Counted from the stretch's first letter, positions 26,058 through 35,410 are shown. The stretch is DNA of 64,000 bases from HK-STAS-PATE-42 sp964461505 (GCA_964461505.1 CAYWUW010000003.1:38154-102153), one strand, 5' to 3'. Made by a program: numbers and translations. Notes: a model not told the origin generated them from the sequence alone.

Positions 26058-26408
26058 TTAAGAGATTAAGTCTTCTATTTCAACTGATTCAATAGTTTTC
26101 CAGCCTAAAAACTTTGGGATTCTTTGCTTCTGAACTAAAACGCGCCTACCTTTGATAACACTGGCGAATTGACTTAACGGGTAATTGCGCCTCATTTGCT
26201 CATCAGGACTCTCTGTACCTGGTAATACTTGCCTATATCCTACTTCAGGTAATCCTGCGATATCTGTAGCGATATTTCCTAAAACTCCCTGTCCAGGTCT
26301 TTGATCACCAACCCAATGAACAGTTGTTTCTTTCTTACCGAAGTCGGCTGCAGGGCCGCCATCATTTAGGTATGTAGTATCTTGCGTTATAGCTCTAAAA
26401 TTTGTCAT
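26058..26408 (-). CDS. Hypothetical protein
   Basis: 116 aa, not recognised. Starts MTNFRAITQDTTYLNDGGPA; mixed alpha/beta with a basic KGRRVLVQKQRIPKFLGWK segment near the C-terminus. A GTG at 26414 is upstream in frame, but the promoter's -10 box ends at 26415, so ATG 26408 is the likely start and coincides with the predicted transcript start. Confidence 0.6.
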   Translation of the reverse strand: MTNFRAITQDTTYLNDGGPAADFGKKETTVHWVGDQRPGQGVLGNIATDIAGLPEVGYRQVLPGTESPDEQMRRNYPLSQFASVIKGRRVLVQKQRIPKFLGWKTIESVEIEDLIS

Positions 26409-26414
26409 ACCCAC

Positions 26415-26443
26415 ATCTTATCAGATTATTACCGTAATGTCAA
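26415..26443 (-). promoter_or_regulatory. Promoter of the 26408 gene
   Basis: On the minus strand, consensus TTGACA (26438-26443), a 17-bp spacer and TAAGAT (26415-26420). Six nt separate it from the ATG, a clear leaderless arrangement. Confidence 0.85.
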
Positions 26444-26494
26444 TATCGTTTGATCCAATACTCAATACTAGATATATTCCAAAATGCTTATGCT

Positions 26495-26571
26495 TGGTAG
26501 CGGTGACTGGAATTGAACCAGTGACCTCAGGCTTATGAGTCCTGCGCTCTAACCAACTGAGCTACACCGCC
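26495..26571 (-). tRNA. tRNA-Met (CAT)
   Basis: 77 nt including an encoded CCA. The acceptor stem is GGCGGTG with CACCGCT (one G-T pair), the D arm GTAGCTCAGTTGGTTAGAGC, the anticodon loop CTCATAA and the T arm CACTGGTTCAATTCCAGT. The closing anticodon-stem pair is an A-G mismatch. The CAT anticodon could in principle be the tRNA-Ile lysidine type, but the body looks like an elongator tRNA. Confidence 0.93.
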
Positions 26572-26663
26572 AAAAAGTAAGAATCTATCTTTAAGATGAT
26601 TCAGAACTTTGAATGTTCCTTTAGAAAAAAGAGGATTCTTGTTTAATTATAACAGAGCTAAAC

Positions 26664-27878
26664 TTAAAACTTAAGCAGCCAATCTAGAATTTGGTAGATA
26701 ATTGCAGCGAGACAAAGCATCGAGCCCAAAATCGGAACCAGCAGCGGAACGGTAATATATCCATCATGCTTTTTATGGCTCTTTTTTATAAAAATTAGAG
26801 AAATGTTGACAGCGCTAAAAATTGTTAAAACTAACAAGCTGGTAATTTGTGCAAGAGAAACTATAGGCAAAATTATAGTAAAAAATATCATTAAGCTTAA
26901 GATTAACAATGTGGATTTGGTTGGAGTTTGGCGCTTGGCGTGAAGTTCTGAAAGTTTTGCGGATATCCAACCTTGCTTAGAAAGGCCGTAAAGAATTCTT
27001 GAACCCATAATAATTTGGACGATGACTCCGTTAATTGCCGCAACCAGCCCGATTAAGCTTAGTATTTGTTGGCTGCTTACTCCAGATTTGGAAAAAACTA
27101 GAGTTAATGGCGCGGAGCTTTGGGCGAGTTCTGCTGGTGCGACTATTGTTGTAGAAACTATAACAACCAGCACATAGAGCAAAGTTGAAATAATTAAAGA
27201 AAAAAGGATAGCAAGGGGCATAGATTTTTTTGGATTTTTAGCCTCTTCGGCAACGTTGACCATATCTTCAAAACCAATAAAGGCATAAAAGGCTAGAAAA
27301 GCTCCGGCTAAGAGCCCGCTGATGCCAACAGTGGAATCAATATTTACTAAGCTTAAGGGTTGAACTTGTGCAAAGGCGCTGCGTCCGAACCAAACAACCA
27401 GCACCAGCCCTAGAATTTCTACAAAAGTGAAGGCGGCGGCAGTTTTGGCGGATTCATTGATTCCCTTTAGTGCTATGAGCCCTAAGCTTAATAAAAGCAA
27501 GATGCTGGCGAGGAGTTCTGGAAAATTAAAGAAGGTATTGAGGTATCCGGCAAAGCCGTGAGCAAGTGCGGCGGCAGAGGTGATTCCTCCAGCGACCATA
27601 GCTAAACCGATTGCCACGGAGAGGTTCTTGTTGCCAAATGCTTTATGCAAATAGACTGAAACTGATGCGCTAACTGGGTAGCGGCCGGCAAGTTCCATGT
27701 AAGAAAAAGCGGTGAGGGCGGCAATAATCATTGCTAGTATGAAGGCCAGAGTTGTGCTTTGGCCTGCGAATCCGGCGACTTTTCCGATTAGCACGTAGAT
27801 TCCGGCTCCTAAAATGTTGCCTAGCCCATAAAGTGTTAGAACTGGGAGATTGAGTGAGCGCTTAAGATGAGTGGCCAT
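26664..27878 (-). CDS. APC-family amino acid permease
   Basis: 404 aa from MATHLKRSLN; a longer frame to 27917 adds 13 residues without support. Twelve membrane segments are suggested, with the APC signature LYGLGNILGAGIYVLIG in helix 1 and GFEDMVNVAEEAKNP (E-E-x-KNP) after helix 6. It probably imports amino acids, fitting a host-dependent lifestyle; the substrate is not predictable. The stop codon lies in a TAAACTTA copy. Confidence 0.9.
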   Translation of the reverse strand: MATHLKRSLNLPVLTLYGLGNILGAGIYVLIGKVAGFAGQSTTLAFILAMIIAALTAFSYMELAGRYPVSASVSVYLHKAFGNKNLSVAIGLAMVAGGITSAAALAHGFAGYLNTFFNFPELLASILLLLSLGLIALKGINESAKTAAAFTFVEILGLVLVVWFGRSAFAQVQPLSLVNIDSTVGISGLLAGAFLAFYAFIGFEDMVNVAEEAKNPKKSMPLAILFSLIISTLLYVLVVIVSTTIVAPAELAQSSAPLTLVFSKSGVSSQQILSLIGLVAAINGVIVQIIMGSRILYGLSKQGWISAKLSELHAKRQTPTKSTLLILSLMIFFTIILPIVSLAQITSLLVLTIFSAVNISLIFIKKSHKKHDGYITVPLLVPILGSMLCLAAIIYQILDWLLKF

Positions 27879-27991
27879 AGAGTTTATATTTAAGCTTAGC
27901 AAAAAAAGCTCTTGCACAAAAATAACTTAGAGCTTATGTTTAGCGGCTAAAAGGGTTATACTTTTAAGTTAAAGAGGTTTTTAGCTTTGTT

Positions 27992-30259
27992 ATGAAAAAG
28001 AGGTTTCCGGGTTCCAGATTTATTCCGTTTATTTCAGCTATTTTTTTTATTGCTCTTGCTGTAGGCACTGTGACGAGTTCTGTTATTGATTTAGATTTTA
28101 AGTTTAGACCTCTTGTGCTGATTCCTATATTTTCTATGGCGACCAACTTATTCTTGCTTTGGACGATTGCCAGGCACAGAAGGCATATTAAATCTATTTT
28201 GTGGTTTGGGATATTTGTTGTAACAACAATTTTTTGGGGTTTTGCAGATCTTATAACCTTTTTGGCAGCGAACAGAGAAACGGGGATGTTTGCAAGATCT
28301 TTTGTGCTGATTCCAGCATTAGTTGGGGTGGCCTCGGTTATTATCTTTTTTAGCGATACGACCACAGATGCGGAAGAACCTCCGATTGCGCCTAGAGCGT
28401 TCATGCTGTTTAATGCTCTCTTTTATTTAGTTATTGGGCTTGGCACAAACTTAATTTTTGAAAGAAGGCCAGAGGCAATGATTCAGCGTTCATGGGGCTG
28501 GGAAATGCAGCTTGGGCCATTTGGAACTCTTTATTTAATTTGGACGCAAATTACTCTTTTATTTGCCTTATGGATAGTAGTGCGTTATTACCGAACCAGG
28601 ACTAGAGTTGATCAGAAAAAACAGGCAAAGATATTTTTGATTAGCGTTTTGGTTCCGATTCTTGGTAGTACAACGGTCAACATTATTCCTGCAATTTTGG
28701 GTATACCGATAATTCCGCTAGATAGCCTTTTTACAACCGGAATGGCCGTGCTTATGACCTATGGAATTAATAAATACCAGCTTTTAACAATTAGCCCTGT
28801 TCGGATATCTAACAATATTTTGCAGGCAATGTCGGAATCGGTGGTGGTTACGGATGTAGATTTTGTTATTCAATATACTAATGGGAATGCGGTAAAGATA
28901 TTGGGCGCGAATGAATCTCTTGATGCTTCGGAGCAGAATATTAAAGATTTTTTTGAAGAAGATGATTTTAAACGCATCAAAGCGGTGGTTAAAGAAGGCT
29001 TAAAAAAGAATAGAGAGCTTAGCGGATTAGAGATTGTTGCTAAAGATTCCGAAAAAGTTACGCCAGTTGATATCTCGGTGAGTGAGGTTGCTTCAGATAA
29101 TAGGAACTCGGCCCCAGCTGGATATATTTTTGTTATTTCGGATGTTTCGGCTCTGCAGCAAGCTTATGCAAAATTAGCCGAACAAGAAAAAAAGGTGGAA
29201 AGTAAGGTTATTGAAAGAACAGAGCAATTATATGCTGAGCATGCAAAGCTAGAGGCCTCGGTAGCAGGCTTGCCAATCGGTTTTGTTATGCTGGATGAAA
29301 ACATGGCAATTATTGAAAGTAACAGCGTGGCAAAAGAGCTCTTTGCGGTTAGAGGTGAAAGCAGATGGTATGTTGAAGAAACTCTCAAAGAACTAAGCTT
29401 AAGTGATAAGTTTGCAGAAATGCTTAAAAACAAGCACACTGTTGATATTGATGAAGTTATGGTTGGAGGTAAAACACTACACTTAATTTTTTCTCCGATT
29501 ATTACCTCTAAAGATGTGATGATTGGTAGTGTAATTATTATCGAAGATATTTCTAGCAGAAAAGCTGCGGAGGTTGAACGCAATGAATTTATTGTTACGG
29601 CATCGCACGAAATTAGAACTCCTTTAACGGTGATTCAAGGGAACTTAGCGAATGTGATTGATGAAGAAAAGAAGATTGATAAAAAGTTGGTTCCGCTGGT
29701 TAAAAATGCCTACGGCGCATCTGGCCAGATTTCTAGCCTTTTTAATGATGTTTTAATTATTGCGGATATTGAAAGTGAGGCCAGGCCCAAAAAGCTTTAT
29801 ACAACACGTTTTGATGTGCAAGATCTTGCTTTTGAAGTTCTGGAAAAATACCGGCCTCGAGCCAACGAGAAGAAGATTAAGCTTAGTATAAAAGGTGCGG
29901 CTAAAAATCTTAAAATTAAGGCAGATAGAGATGAGATTAAAGAATCTTTGAGTAAATTGGTGGATAATGGAATTAAGTTTACAGAAAAAGGTTTTGTAAA
30001 ATTAAGCTTAGCTAAAAGTGGTAAAGATGTGGTGATTAGAGTTGAAGATTCTGGCAGAGGAATTGCTAAAAAAGAGGTTGATAGATTATTTAAGAAGTTT
30101 GTGCGTTTGGATAATAGCTTAAAGCGAGATCTTGGCGGAACCGGCCTAGGGCTTTATATTGCTAGAGCTCTAGCCGAAAGGAATGGTGGAGATTTAAGCT
30201 TAGAAGAATCTAGCAAAACGGGAAGTACATTTAAGCTTAAGCTGCCTTTATCAAATTAG
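27992..30259 (+). CDS. Orphan sensor histidine kinase with 7TM and PAS domains
   Basis: 755 aa. Seven or eight membrane segments (about 1-260) resemble the histidine-kinase N-terminal 7TM region. Two PAS-like domains follow (about 275-385 and 420-520), separated by a coiled coil with KVIERTEQLYAEHAKLEA. The HisKA phosphoacceptor is His 539 in ASHEIRTPL. The ATPase has the N box (LSKLVDNGIKF), G1 (VEDSGRGI), F box and G2 (GGTGLGLYIA). No response regulator is adjacent. A TATACT box (27957-27962) lies 29 nt upstream. Confidence 0.93.
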   Translation: MKKRFPGSRFIPFISAIFFIALAVGTVTSSVIDLDFKFRPLVLIPIFSMATNLFLLWTIARHRRHIKSILWFGIFVVTTIFWGFADLITFLAANRETGMFARSFVLIPALVGVASVIIFFSDTTTDAEEPPIAPRAFMLFNALFYLVIGLGTNLIFERRPEAMIQRSWGWEMQLGPFGTLYLIWTQITLLFALWIVVRYYRTRTRVDQKKQAKIFLISVLVPILGSTTVNIIPAILGIPIIPLDSLFTTGMAVLMTYGINKYQLLTISPVRISNNILQAMSESVVVTDVDFVIQYTNGNAVKILGANESLDASEQNIKDFFEEDDFKRIKAVVKEGLKKNRELSGLEIVAKDSEKVTPVDISVSEVASDNRNSAPAGYIFVISDVSALQQAYAKLAEQEKKVESKVIERTEQLYAEHAKLEASVAGLPIGFVMLDENMAIIESNSVAKELFAVRGESRWYVEETLKELSLSDKFAEMLKNKHTVDIDEVMVGGKTLHLIFSPIITSKDVMIGSVIIIEDISSRKAAEVERNEFIVTASHEIRTPLTVIQGNLANVIDEEKKIDKKLVPLVKNAYGASGQISSLFNDVLIIADIESEARPKKLYTTRFDVQDLAFEVLEKYRPRANEKKIKLSIKGAAKNLKIKADRDEIKESLSKLVDNGIKFTEKGFVKLSLAKSGKDVVIRVEDSGRGIAKKEVDRLFKKFVRLDNSLKRDLGGTGLGLYIARALAERNGGDLSLEESSKTGSTFKLKLPLSN

Positions 30260-30467
30260 GTAGGTTTGAAAAGAAAGTAAGTTAAGCGGAACCGGCTCGC
30301 TGGAGGGACTGTTTAATTCTGCTTTAAAAAACTTGAAGATACTAGTTTGGTGGCTGAGCGTCGCGGTCTGGAACCTGTGGGCTGGCCTTTAAGAATGAAC
30401 TATAGCAAAACAAGACGAATGAGACAGTGTCTGGTTGATTGTTGAGTTGTGTGGCGAATGATAAGTT
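30260..30467. other. Intergenic region, unidentified
   Basis: Nothing recognised. It starts the motif-free stretch that ends near 32.1 kb. Confidence 0.4.
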
Positions 30468-31016
30468 CTAGCTAGCCCTTATTCTATCAATCATGTATTT
30501 CATGTACGGAATGTCTTTAGCTCCTTCACCCCAATAGTTATCTATTTCTTTGAAAGGTACAAATCTTATTTCGGAGACTTCACGATTTTCGGTAAAATTA
30601 TCCGCTCCGTTTATGTCTGCTACTCCAGTGAGGTGAGCTACGTGACTTTTGTCTGGATATCTGGAGTTATGGTCGCAGTGACAAAGTTTTTCCATAACCA
30701 TGGCACCTTGAAGCTTAACATTATCGATGACGATACCACTTTCTTCTAGAGTTTCCCTTGCCGCACACTCTTCGGGGGTTTCGCCTTCATCTTTGTGTCC
30801 TCCTGGAAGCTCCCAATTTCTTCCTTTGCCATTTTGCTTGATTAGAAGGAGTTCGGTTTTAGTCTGATCTGTTACAAATACTTCGCAGCCGGTCATCTCA
30901 TCTTCGTTGAATATAGGCTGTTCGCTTATAGTTACGAACGTACCTTTTGAACATCCGGGATTGCCATTTGAGCAGCTTTTATACCAGTATTTTGGTTTGA
31001 AGTTGTAGTTTGTCAT
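30468..31016 (-). CDS. NUDIX hydrolase
   Basis: 182 aa. The Nudix box GGHKDEGETPEECAARETLE plus ESGI satisfies the G-x5-E-x7-R-E-U-x-E-E-x-G-U pattern (residues about 91-114). The enzymes hydrolyse nucleoside diphosphate derivatives; the substrate is unknown. Two Cys/His groups, CSNGNPGC near residue 15 and CHCDHNSRYPDKSH near 131-144, could bind a metal and are unusual in the family. The gene lacks the TAAGCTTA motif. Confidence 0.9.
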   Translation of the reverse strand: MTNYNFKPKYWYKSCSNGNPGCSKGTFVTISEQPIFNEDEMTGCEVFVTDQTKTELLLIKQNGKGRNWELPGGHKDEGETPEECAARETLEESGIVIDNVKLQGAMVMEKLCHCDHNSRYPDKSHVAHLTGVADINGADNFTENREVSEIRFVPFKEIDNYWGEGAKDIPYMKYMIDRIRAS

Positions 31017-31345
31017 AGTTTAAGTACTAAATCTTAATAAAAAGTCACCCTCAAGAAAAAAATCGCAGAGGCAAGGATTTGAATTTGTATTGTAGCATAG
31101 ATGATCGGCATCGTACTTCTCGATATCGTAAACTTACAGGATTAGCTTAATTGACATACAGTACTGATCATACTATAATCTACTCGATATTACATATTGA
31201 GATTAGACTAATAAGAAAGATTATCGCAATAGGAGGAGGAGAAATAGGTAGGACCAAGAAAGGCATATCTAAGCTTCATCTGGAATAGAGACAGTATTAA
31301 TGCGTCCAAACATAAAGATAATTGATGGAATGAAAAGTTTATTTA
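31017..31345. other. Intergenic region with orphan promoter
   Basis: A perfect plus-strand promoter lies at 31151-31179, but no annotated plus-strand gene follows. A purine-rich AGGAGGAGGAGAAA occurs near 31230 without a start codon at proper spacing. A 27-codon frame (ATG at 31299) overlaps the 3' end of the opposing HAD gene. See findings. Confidence 0.5.
31151..31179 (+). promoter_or_regulatory. Orphan consensus promoter
   Basis: TTGACA (31151-31156), a 17-bp spacer and TATAAT (31174-31179), both hexamers perfect. The transcript would start near 31186 and run antisense into the HAD hydrolase 3' end. Confidence 0.75.
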
Positions 31346-32017
31346 CTAATCTAAAACTACTTCTGCAAGGTCATCGACTATGAATAAGTCTCTATTTTTA
31401 TCCTCCTGTAAGTGAGGTATACTCTTGTTTCTTTTTACTAGCAGGGCTTTTGCTCCTACGTTTTTGGCCAACTGAGCGTCAACAAATTGATCACCAACAA
31501 CTAAAAGATTATCGGGCTTAATATCGTTCCGCTTCATCCATTCTGTAAGTGAGCGACCATCTGGTTTTCTAAATTCTGATTCATCGCCACATATAATATC
31601 ATCCAGATAATCTTTCAGCACACTTGCTGAGACAATTGCTCTGGGACTCGCAGATCCTCTACCTTTATGGTCTCTATTAGTAATAAGAAGCTGGATAATA
31701 CCTTTATTGTGAGCTTGCCTACATAGCATTAGGGCGTCTTTGTAAAGGTGTCCCTCAATATCAACTTTATATAACTCGTCTTGTTTCTTTAGGAAGCTAT
31801 CAAGAATCGGTATAAGTTCCTTTTCATCTAATCTTAGAGTGTTTTTTAGGGTGTCCTGTAATGAACCATGGTAGTGCCTTAAGCGTGTTTCTAGGCTTGG
31901 CATTTCCCGTCCAGTTTCATCAGTGATCTCTTCCATAATCTTTTCACTAATATGGAAGCTATCTAGCAGAGTACCGTCAAGATCCCAGACTATTGCCTTT
32001 ACGTTTTTTATATTCAT
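31346..32017 (-). CDS. HAD-superfamily hydrolase
   Basis: 223 aa, phosphoglycolate-phosphatase-like. Motif I is VWDLDGTLLDSF (nucleophile and acid/base Asp), motif II is LLITNRD, the Lys of motif III is in EFRKPDGRSL and motif IV is VGDQFVDAQLAKN. A helical cap spans about 16-80. The substrate is unknown. A TATGAT box ends about 8 nt before the ATG, suggesting a leaderless mRNA. It lacks the TAAGCTTA motif, like the NUDIX gene. Confidence 0.9.
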   Translation of the reverse strand: MNIKNVKAIVWDLDGTLLDSFHISEKIMEEITDETGREMPSLETRLRHYHGSLQDTLKNTLRLDEKELIPILDSFLKKQDELYKVDIEGHLYKDALMLCRQAHNKGIIQLLITNRDHKGRGSASPRAIVSASVLKDYLDDIICGDESEFRKPDGRSLTEWMKRNDIKPDNLLVVGDQFVDAQLAKNVGAKALLVKRNKSIPHLQEDKNRDLFIVDDLAEVVLD

Positions 32018-32104
32018 ATATTAATCATAACAAAGGCACCCGTATAAGGTGCCAGGTGGAAAATATTACTTTAATGGTTTTACGGTCACCTTTGGTGTAC
32101 AACT

Positions 32105-32179
32105 TGGCTGGGGCGGTAGGATTCGAACCTACGATCTGCGGCACCAAAAACCGTTGCCCTACCACTAGGCCACGCCCCA
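32105..32179 (-). tRNA. tRNA-Gln (TTG)
   Basis: 75 nt with encoded CCA. The acceptor stem begins with T1-A72 as usual for tRNA-Gln (TGGGGCG/CGCCCCA, discriminator G). The anticodon loop is TTTTGGT, anticodon TTG, and the T arm is GTAGGTTCGAATCCTAC. Confidence 0.95.
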
Positions 32180-32272
32180 ATAAAACTACACCTTAAGTTT
32201 AGCAAAAATAGAGCTCTTATTCAATTTAACATCAGCTATTTTAGGGCCGCTAAGCTTAAAATAAGATAAAGT

Positions 32273-33379
32273 ATGGATAAAAGCGGCTCAAAAAGAATTG
32301 TTTCACTTGATTTAATTCGTGGTTATTTTTTGTTTGTGATTTTGATAGATCATTTGGGTAGGTTCTTTGGTTTTTGGGAGCTTTTTACAGGGAGAGGTGC
32401 ACAATGGGTTTCAGCGGCGGAAGGGTTCTTTTTTGTTTCTGGAATCATGATTGGCCTGGTGCGCGGCAGAAAGATGGAAGGCAGGCCGATGAGCGAGGTT
32501 TTAGAAAAGTGCTGGTCGCGAGCTCTGGTTTTGTATTTTTGGGCACTTGGGCTTTCTCTATTCTTTAGTTTTATTGCTATTAATTTTTCGGGGCTAGCTG
32601 GGTTGAAGGCTGGTATTTATTCTGATGGTTCAAACTGGAATTTGGTCAGAGATACTTTCAGTTTGTATTTTAGTTATGGCTGGGCAGATTTTTTAAGATA
32701 CTACGCAGTTTATTTATTTTTTGCTCCTTTGGCAATTTGGTTATTTAGAATTCGTGCTTGGTGGGTGGTTTTGCTGCTAAGCTTAAGCGTTTGGCTGGGG
32801 ACTGAATCTATGATGAATTCCTGGCAGATTCTATTTTTTAGTGGAGCTCTTGTTGGTTATTATCATCAAGAAATTTGGGCTAAGTTTTCTAATTTAAAGA
32901 TGAAGTGGCAGCGGCTAATTAGAAGATCTATTTTTGCGGTATCTTTAATAACCTTAAGCTTAAGTATTTGGTTTACAACCATTGTAGAGGAATACGGCAA
33001 GAATGTGGGGAGCAGTTTTTTAGGTTTGGATTTAGGCGGCGCGCGGAATTATTCTATTGAAACATTGAGAGTTGTTTTTGATAAAACTTCTCTTGCTCCT
33101 GCCAGATTGGCTCTGTTTTATTTGTGGTTTATGGCGCTATATTTGTTGGTTCGTAAATATGAGAATTTTTTAGAAGAGAAGCTTGGTTGGCTGCTGATTA
33201 CTTTGGGGCAAAATTCTTTGTACGTTTATATTATGCACGCCATCATTCTGTTCTGCTTAAACTTAATTGTTCCGGAAGGTTTAGCTTGGCCGCTTAATGT
33301 TTTAATTGCAACTAGTTTTGTGGGTGGAATTTGGTGGTTAACAAAAAAGAGATTTCTTTTTAGAATTGTTCCGAGGTAA
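32273..33379 (+). CDS. OpgC/acyltransferase-3-like integral membrane protein
   Basis: 368 aa with about ten membrane segments. The N-terminus RIVSLDLIRGYFLFVILIDH has the R-x-x-x-LDxxRG...H pattern of OpgC and related membrane acyltransferases, and GFFFVSGIMIGLVRGRKM follows. Family members transfer acyl or succinyl groups to glycans. Here a role in envelope glycan modification is inferred. A conserved late segment is LYVYIMHAIILF. Confidence 0.8.
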   Translation: MDKSGSKRIVSLDLIRGYFLFVILIDHLGRFFGFWELFTGRGAQWVSAAEGFFFVSGIMIGLVRGRKMEGRPMSEVLEKCWSRALVLYFWALGLSLFFSFIAINFSGLAGLKAGIYSDGSNWNLVRDTFSLYFSYGWADFLRYYAVYLFFAPLAIWLFRIRAWWVVLLLSLSVWLGTESMMNSWQILFFSGALVGYYHQEIWAKFSNLKMKWQRLIRRSIFAVSLITLSLSIWFTTIVEEYGKNVGSSFLGLDLGGARNYSIETLRVVFDKTSLAPARLALFYLWFMALYLLVRKYENFLEEKLGWLLITLGQNSLYVYIMHAIILFCLNLIVPEGLAWPLNVLIATSFVGGIWWLTKKRFLFRIVPR

Positions 33380-33395
33380 ACTTTTTAACTTAAGC

Positions 33396-33944
33396 TTAAG
33401 AGCTTATCCCAACAAGTTCTATTTCAAAAACTAGATCGGCATTTGGCGGAATATCAGAACCTGCACCTTCGGCTCCGTAGCCTTTTTCGGATGGAATGAT
33501 AAGTTTACGTTTTCCGCCAACCTTCATGCCTGGAACTCCTTCTATCCAGCCAGAAATTAGACCTCCTTCTGTTAGCGGGAATTCAACGCCTTGATCATTG
33601 CTGTCAAAAACGGCTCCGGTGGAAGCCAATGCTCCTTTATATTTAACTTTGACCTTATCGCCAAGTTTGGCCTCTTGGCCGGTTCCGGTGGTTATATCGA
33701 TAATTTGCAAGTTGGTCACATCGCCATCTACTTTTAGATTTGAGTCGATTTCGGCAGCAGGCTGATCTGCAGAATCTTGCTGCTTTTGGAGTTCTTCGAG
33801 CTGTTTAGCAATGTCATCTTGCTGGCTCTGAGTTTGATCCTTCTTCATAAACGGAACTATAAAACTTGCCGCAAGCGATCCAACAAAAATTATTAAAATA
33901 GCAATTGAAAGAATTTGTGTGCTGTTCATCTTTTTTTTAGCCAA
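33396..33944 (-). CDS. Membrane-anchored FKBP-type peptidyl-prolyl isomerase
   Basis: 182 aa. An N-terminal membrane segment (about 10-30), a Gln/Asp-rich linker, and then one FKBP domain (about 85-182): VKVKYKGALASTGAVFDSND, the core SGWIEGVPGMKVGGKRKLII and PPNADLVFEIELVGI. Most active-site aromatic positions are conserved. It likely acts as an external folding helper. The stop is within TAAGCTTA. Confidence 0.93.
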   Translation of the reverse strand: MAKKKMNSTQILSIAILIIFVGSLAASFIVPFMKKDQTQSQQDDIAKQLEELQKQQDSADQPAAEIDSNLKVDGDVTNLQIIDITTGTGQEAKLGDKVKVKYKGALASTGAVFDSNDQGVEFPLTEGGLISGWIEGVPGMKVGGKRKLIIPSEKGYGAEGAGSDIPPNADLVFEIELVGISS

Positions 33945-34094
33945 AGCGTTTTACCCTCTTTTTAAATCTTGAAATTACAGAGCTTAATTATAGCAGAAAG
34001 ATAAAGAAGATTAAGCTTAGCAAAATTGGTATAATTAGAATTGTCTAAAAGAATAAGGTGGATGCTGAATTCGGTGTGAGATTGATTAGGATAT

Positions 34095-35405
34095 ATGAAC
34101 TTTGTTGACCAAACCACAATAATTGTAAAAGCTGGAGATGGTGGAGATGGCGTAGTTGCTTTTCGAAAAGAAAAGTATATTGATAAAGGCGGCCCTAATG
34201 GTGGAGACGGCGGTGAGGGCGGTTCCGTTTTTTTGGTTGGTGATAGTAATTTAAATACCTTGCAGAATCTTAAGTTTAAGCAGAAATTTGAGGCGGAACG
34301 TGGCGAAAATGGTGCTAAACAAAACATGCATGGAGCGAATGGCAAAGATAGGTTGGTGCAGGTTCCAATTGGAACTCAGGCTATTTTGGATGGAAAGATT
34401 CTTGCAGATGTGTTGCTAGATGGCGAACAAGTGGAGGTTGCCAAAGGTGGAGCTGGCGGCTTTGGCAATGCGCATTTTAAAAGCGCAAAGAGGCAGGTTC
34501 CGCGGGTTGCAGAAAAAGGAGAGCCGGGTGAAGAAAAGGAATTAAGCTTAGAGCTAAAACTTTTGGCAGATGTTGGTTTGGTCGGTTTGCCAAATGCTGG
34601 AAAATCGACCTTCTTAAGTGTGGTAACCAGAGCTAGACCTAAAATTGCCGATTATCCTTTTACAACTCTTATTCCAAACTTGGGTATTGCTACTACCAAA
34701 GAAGGTCGGGGAATTGTAATTGCGGATATTCCGGGTTTGATTGAAGGTGCAAGTTCTGGTAAAGGTTTGGGAATTCAGTTTTTAAAACATATTGAACGAA
34801 GCCGAATTATTTTGCATCTGGTTGATATTTGGGAAGAAGATTTTGCTGAAAATTATCTTAAAATTAGAGCCGAGCTAAAAACGTATTCTAAAACTTTGGC
34901 AAAAAAGCAGGAGGTTGTTGCCCTTACAAAAACTGAAGGAATTGATAAACAAGAACTTGCACTTAAGCTTAAGGAATTCAAAGAACGGACTAAAACTAAA
35001 TCTAAGATTGTGGCTATTTCGGCGGTGGCCGGTTCTGGAACAGGAGATTTGATTGAACTGATTGGCAAAGATTTAGAAAAAGTTAAGCTTAAGAAGAAAT
35101 CTTTAAAAAAAGAGGCTGCGGAAGAGGCGGTGTTAAGGGTTCCGCTAAAAGAAAAGATGGGGCTTAAAAAAGCTTGGGATATTAAAAAAGATAGTAATTA
35201 TTACATCATTAGCGGAGAGGAAATTGAGCGTTTTGCGATACGTACAGATTTTGGAAATCCTTATTCGGTTGAAAGGCTTTATGATATTTTGCGTAAGATG
35301 AGGATTTATGGGAGGTTGGAACGCATGGGTTATGAGCCAACGGGAGATTTTAGGTTGAAGATTGGCGATAAACTCATTCCAAGAGAAGATCAAATTTGGG
35401 ATTAA
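34095..35405 (+). CDS. obg: GTPase Obg/CgtA
   Basis: 436 aa. An N-terminal glycine-rich Obg fold (1-157: VKAGDGGDGVVAFRKEKYI, GGPNGGDGGEGG), a GTPase domain with GLPNAGKSTFL (G1), DYPFTTL (switch I), ADIPGLIEGAS (G3) and ALTKTE (G4), and a C-terminal OCT domain from about 350. It acts in late 50S assembly and stress control. A TATAAT box lies about 60 nt upstream (34030-34035) with AGGATAT just before the ATG. Confidence 0.97.
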   Translation: MNFVDQTTIIVKAGDGGDGVVAFRKEKYIDKGGPNGGDGGEGGSVFLVGDSNLNTLQNLKFKQKFEAERGENGAKQNMHGANGKDRLVQVPIGTQAILDGKILADVLLDGEQVEVAKGGAGGFGNAHFKSAKRQVPRVAEKGEPGEEKELSLELKLLADVGLVGLPNAGKSTFLSVVTRARPKIADYPFTTLIPNLGIATTKEGRGIVIADIPGLIEGASSGKGLGIQFLKHIERSRIILHLVDIWEEDFAENYLKIRAELKTYSKTLAKKQEVVALTKTEGIDKQELALKLKEFKERTKTKSKIVAISAVAGSGTGDLIELIGKDLEKVKLKKKSLKKEAAEEAVLRVPLKEKMGLKKAWDIKKDSNYYIISGEEIERFAIRTDFGNPYSVERLYDILRKMRIYGRLERMGYEPTGDFRLKIGDKLIPREDQIWD

Positions 35406-35410
35406 AACCG

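Larger units (their letters stand above)
23350..26490. mobile_element. Motif-free genomic island beside tRNA-Met
   Basis: Six orphan genes, no TAAGCTTA copy and no GTCATCC-type repeat in about 3.1 kb, against roughly one TAAGCTTA per 0.4 kb in the core. Its right end abuts the 3' end of tRNA-Met, a usual integration target. No integrase is present, so it may be an old or defective insertion. 23345-23579 holds nothing I can identify. Confidence 0.45.
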
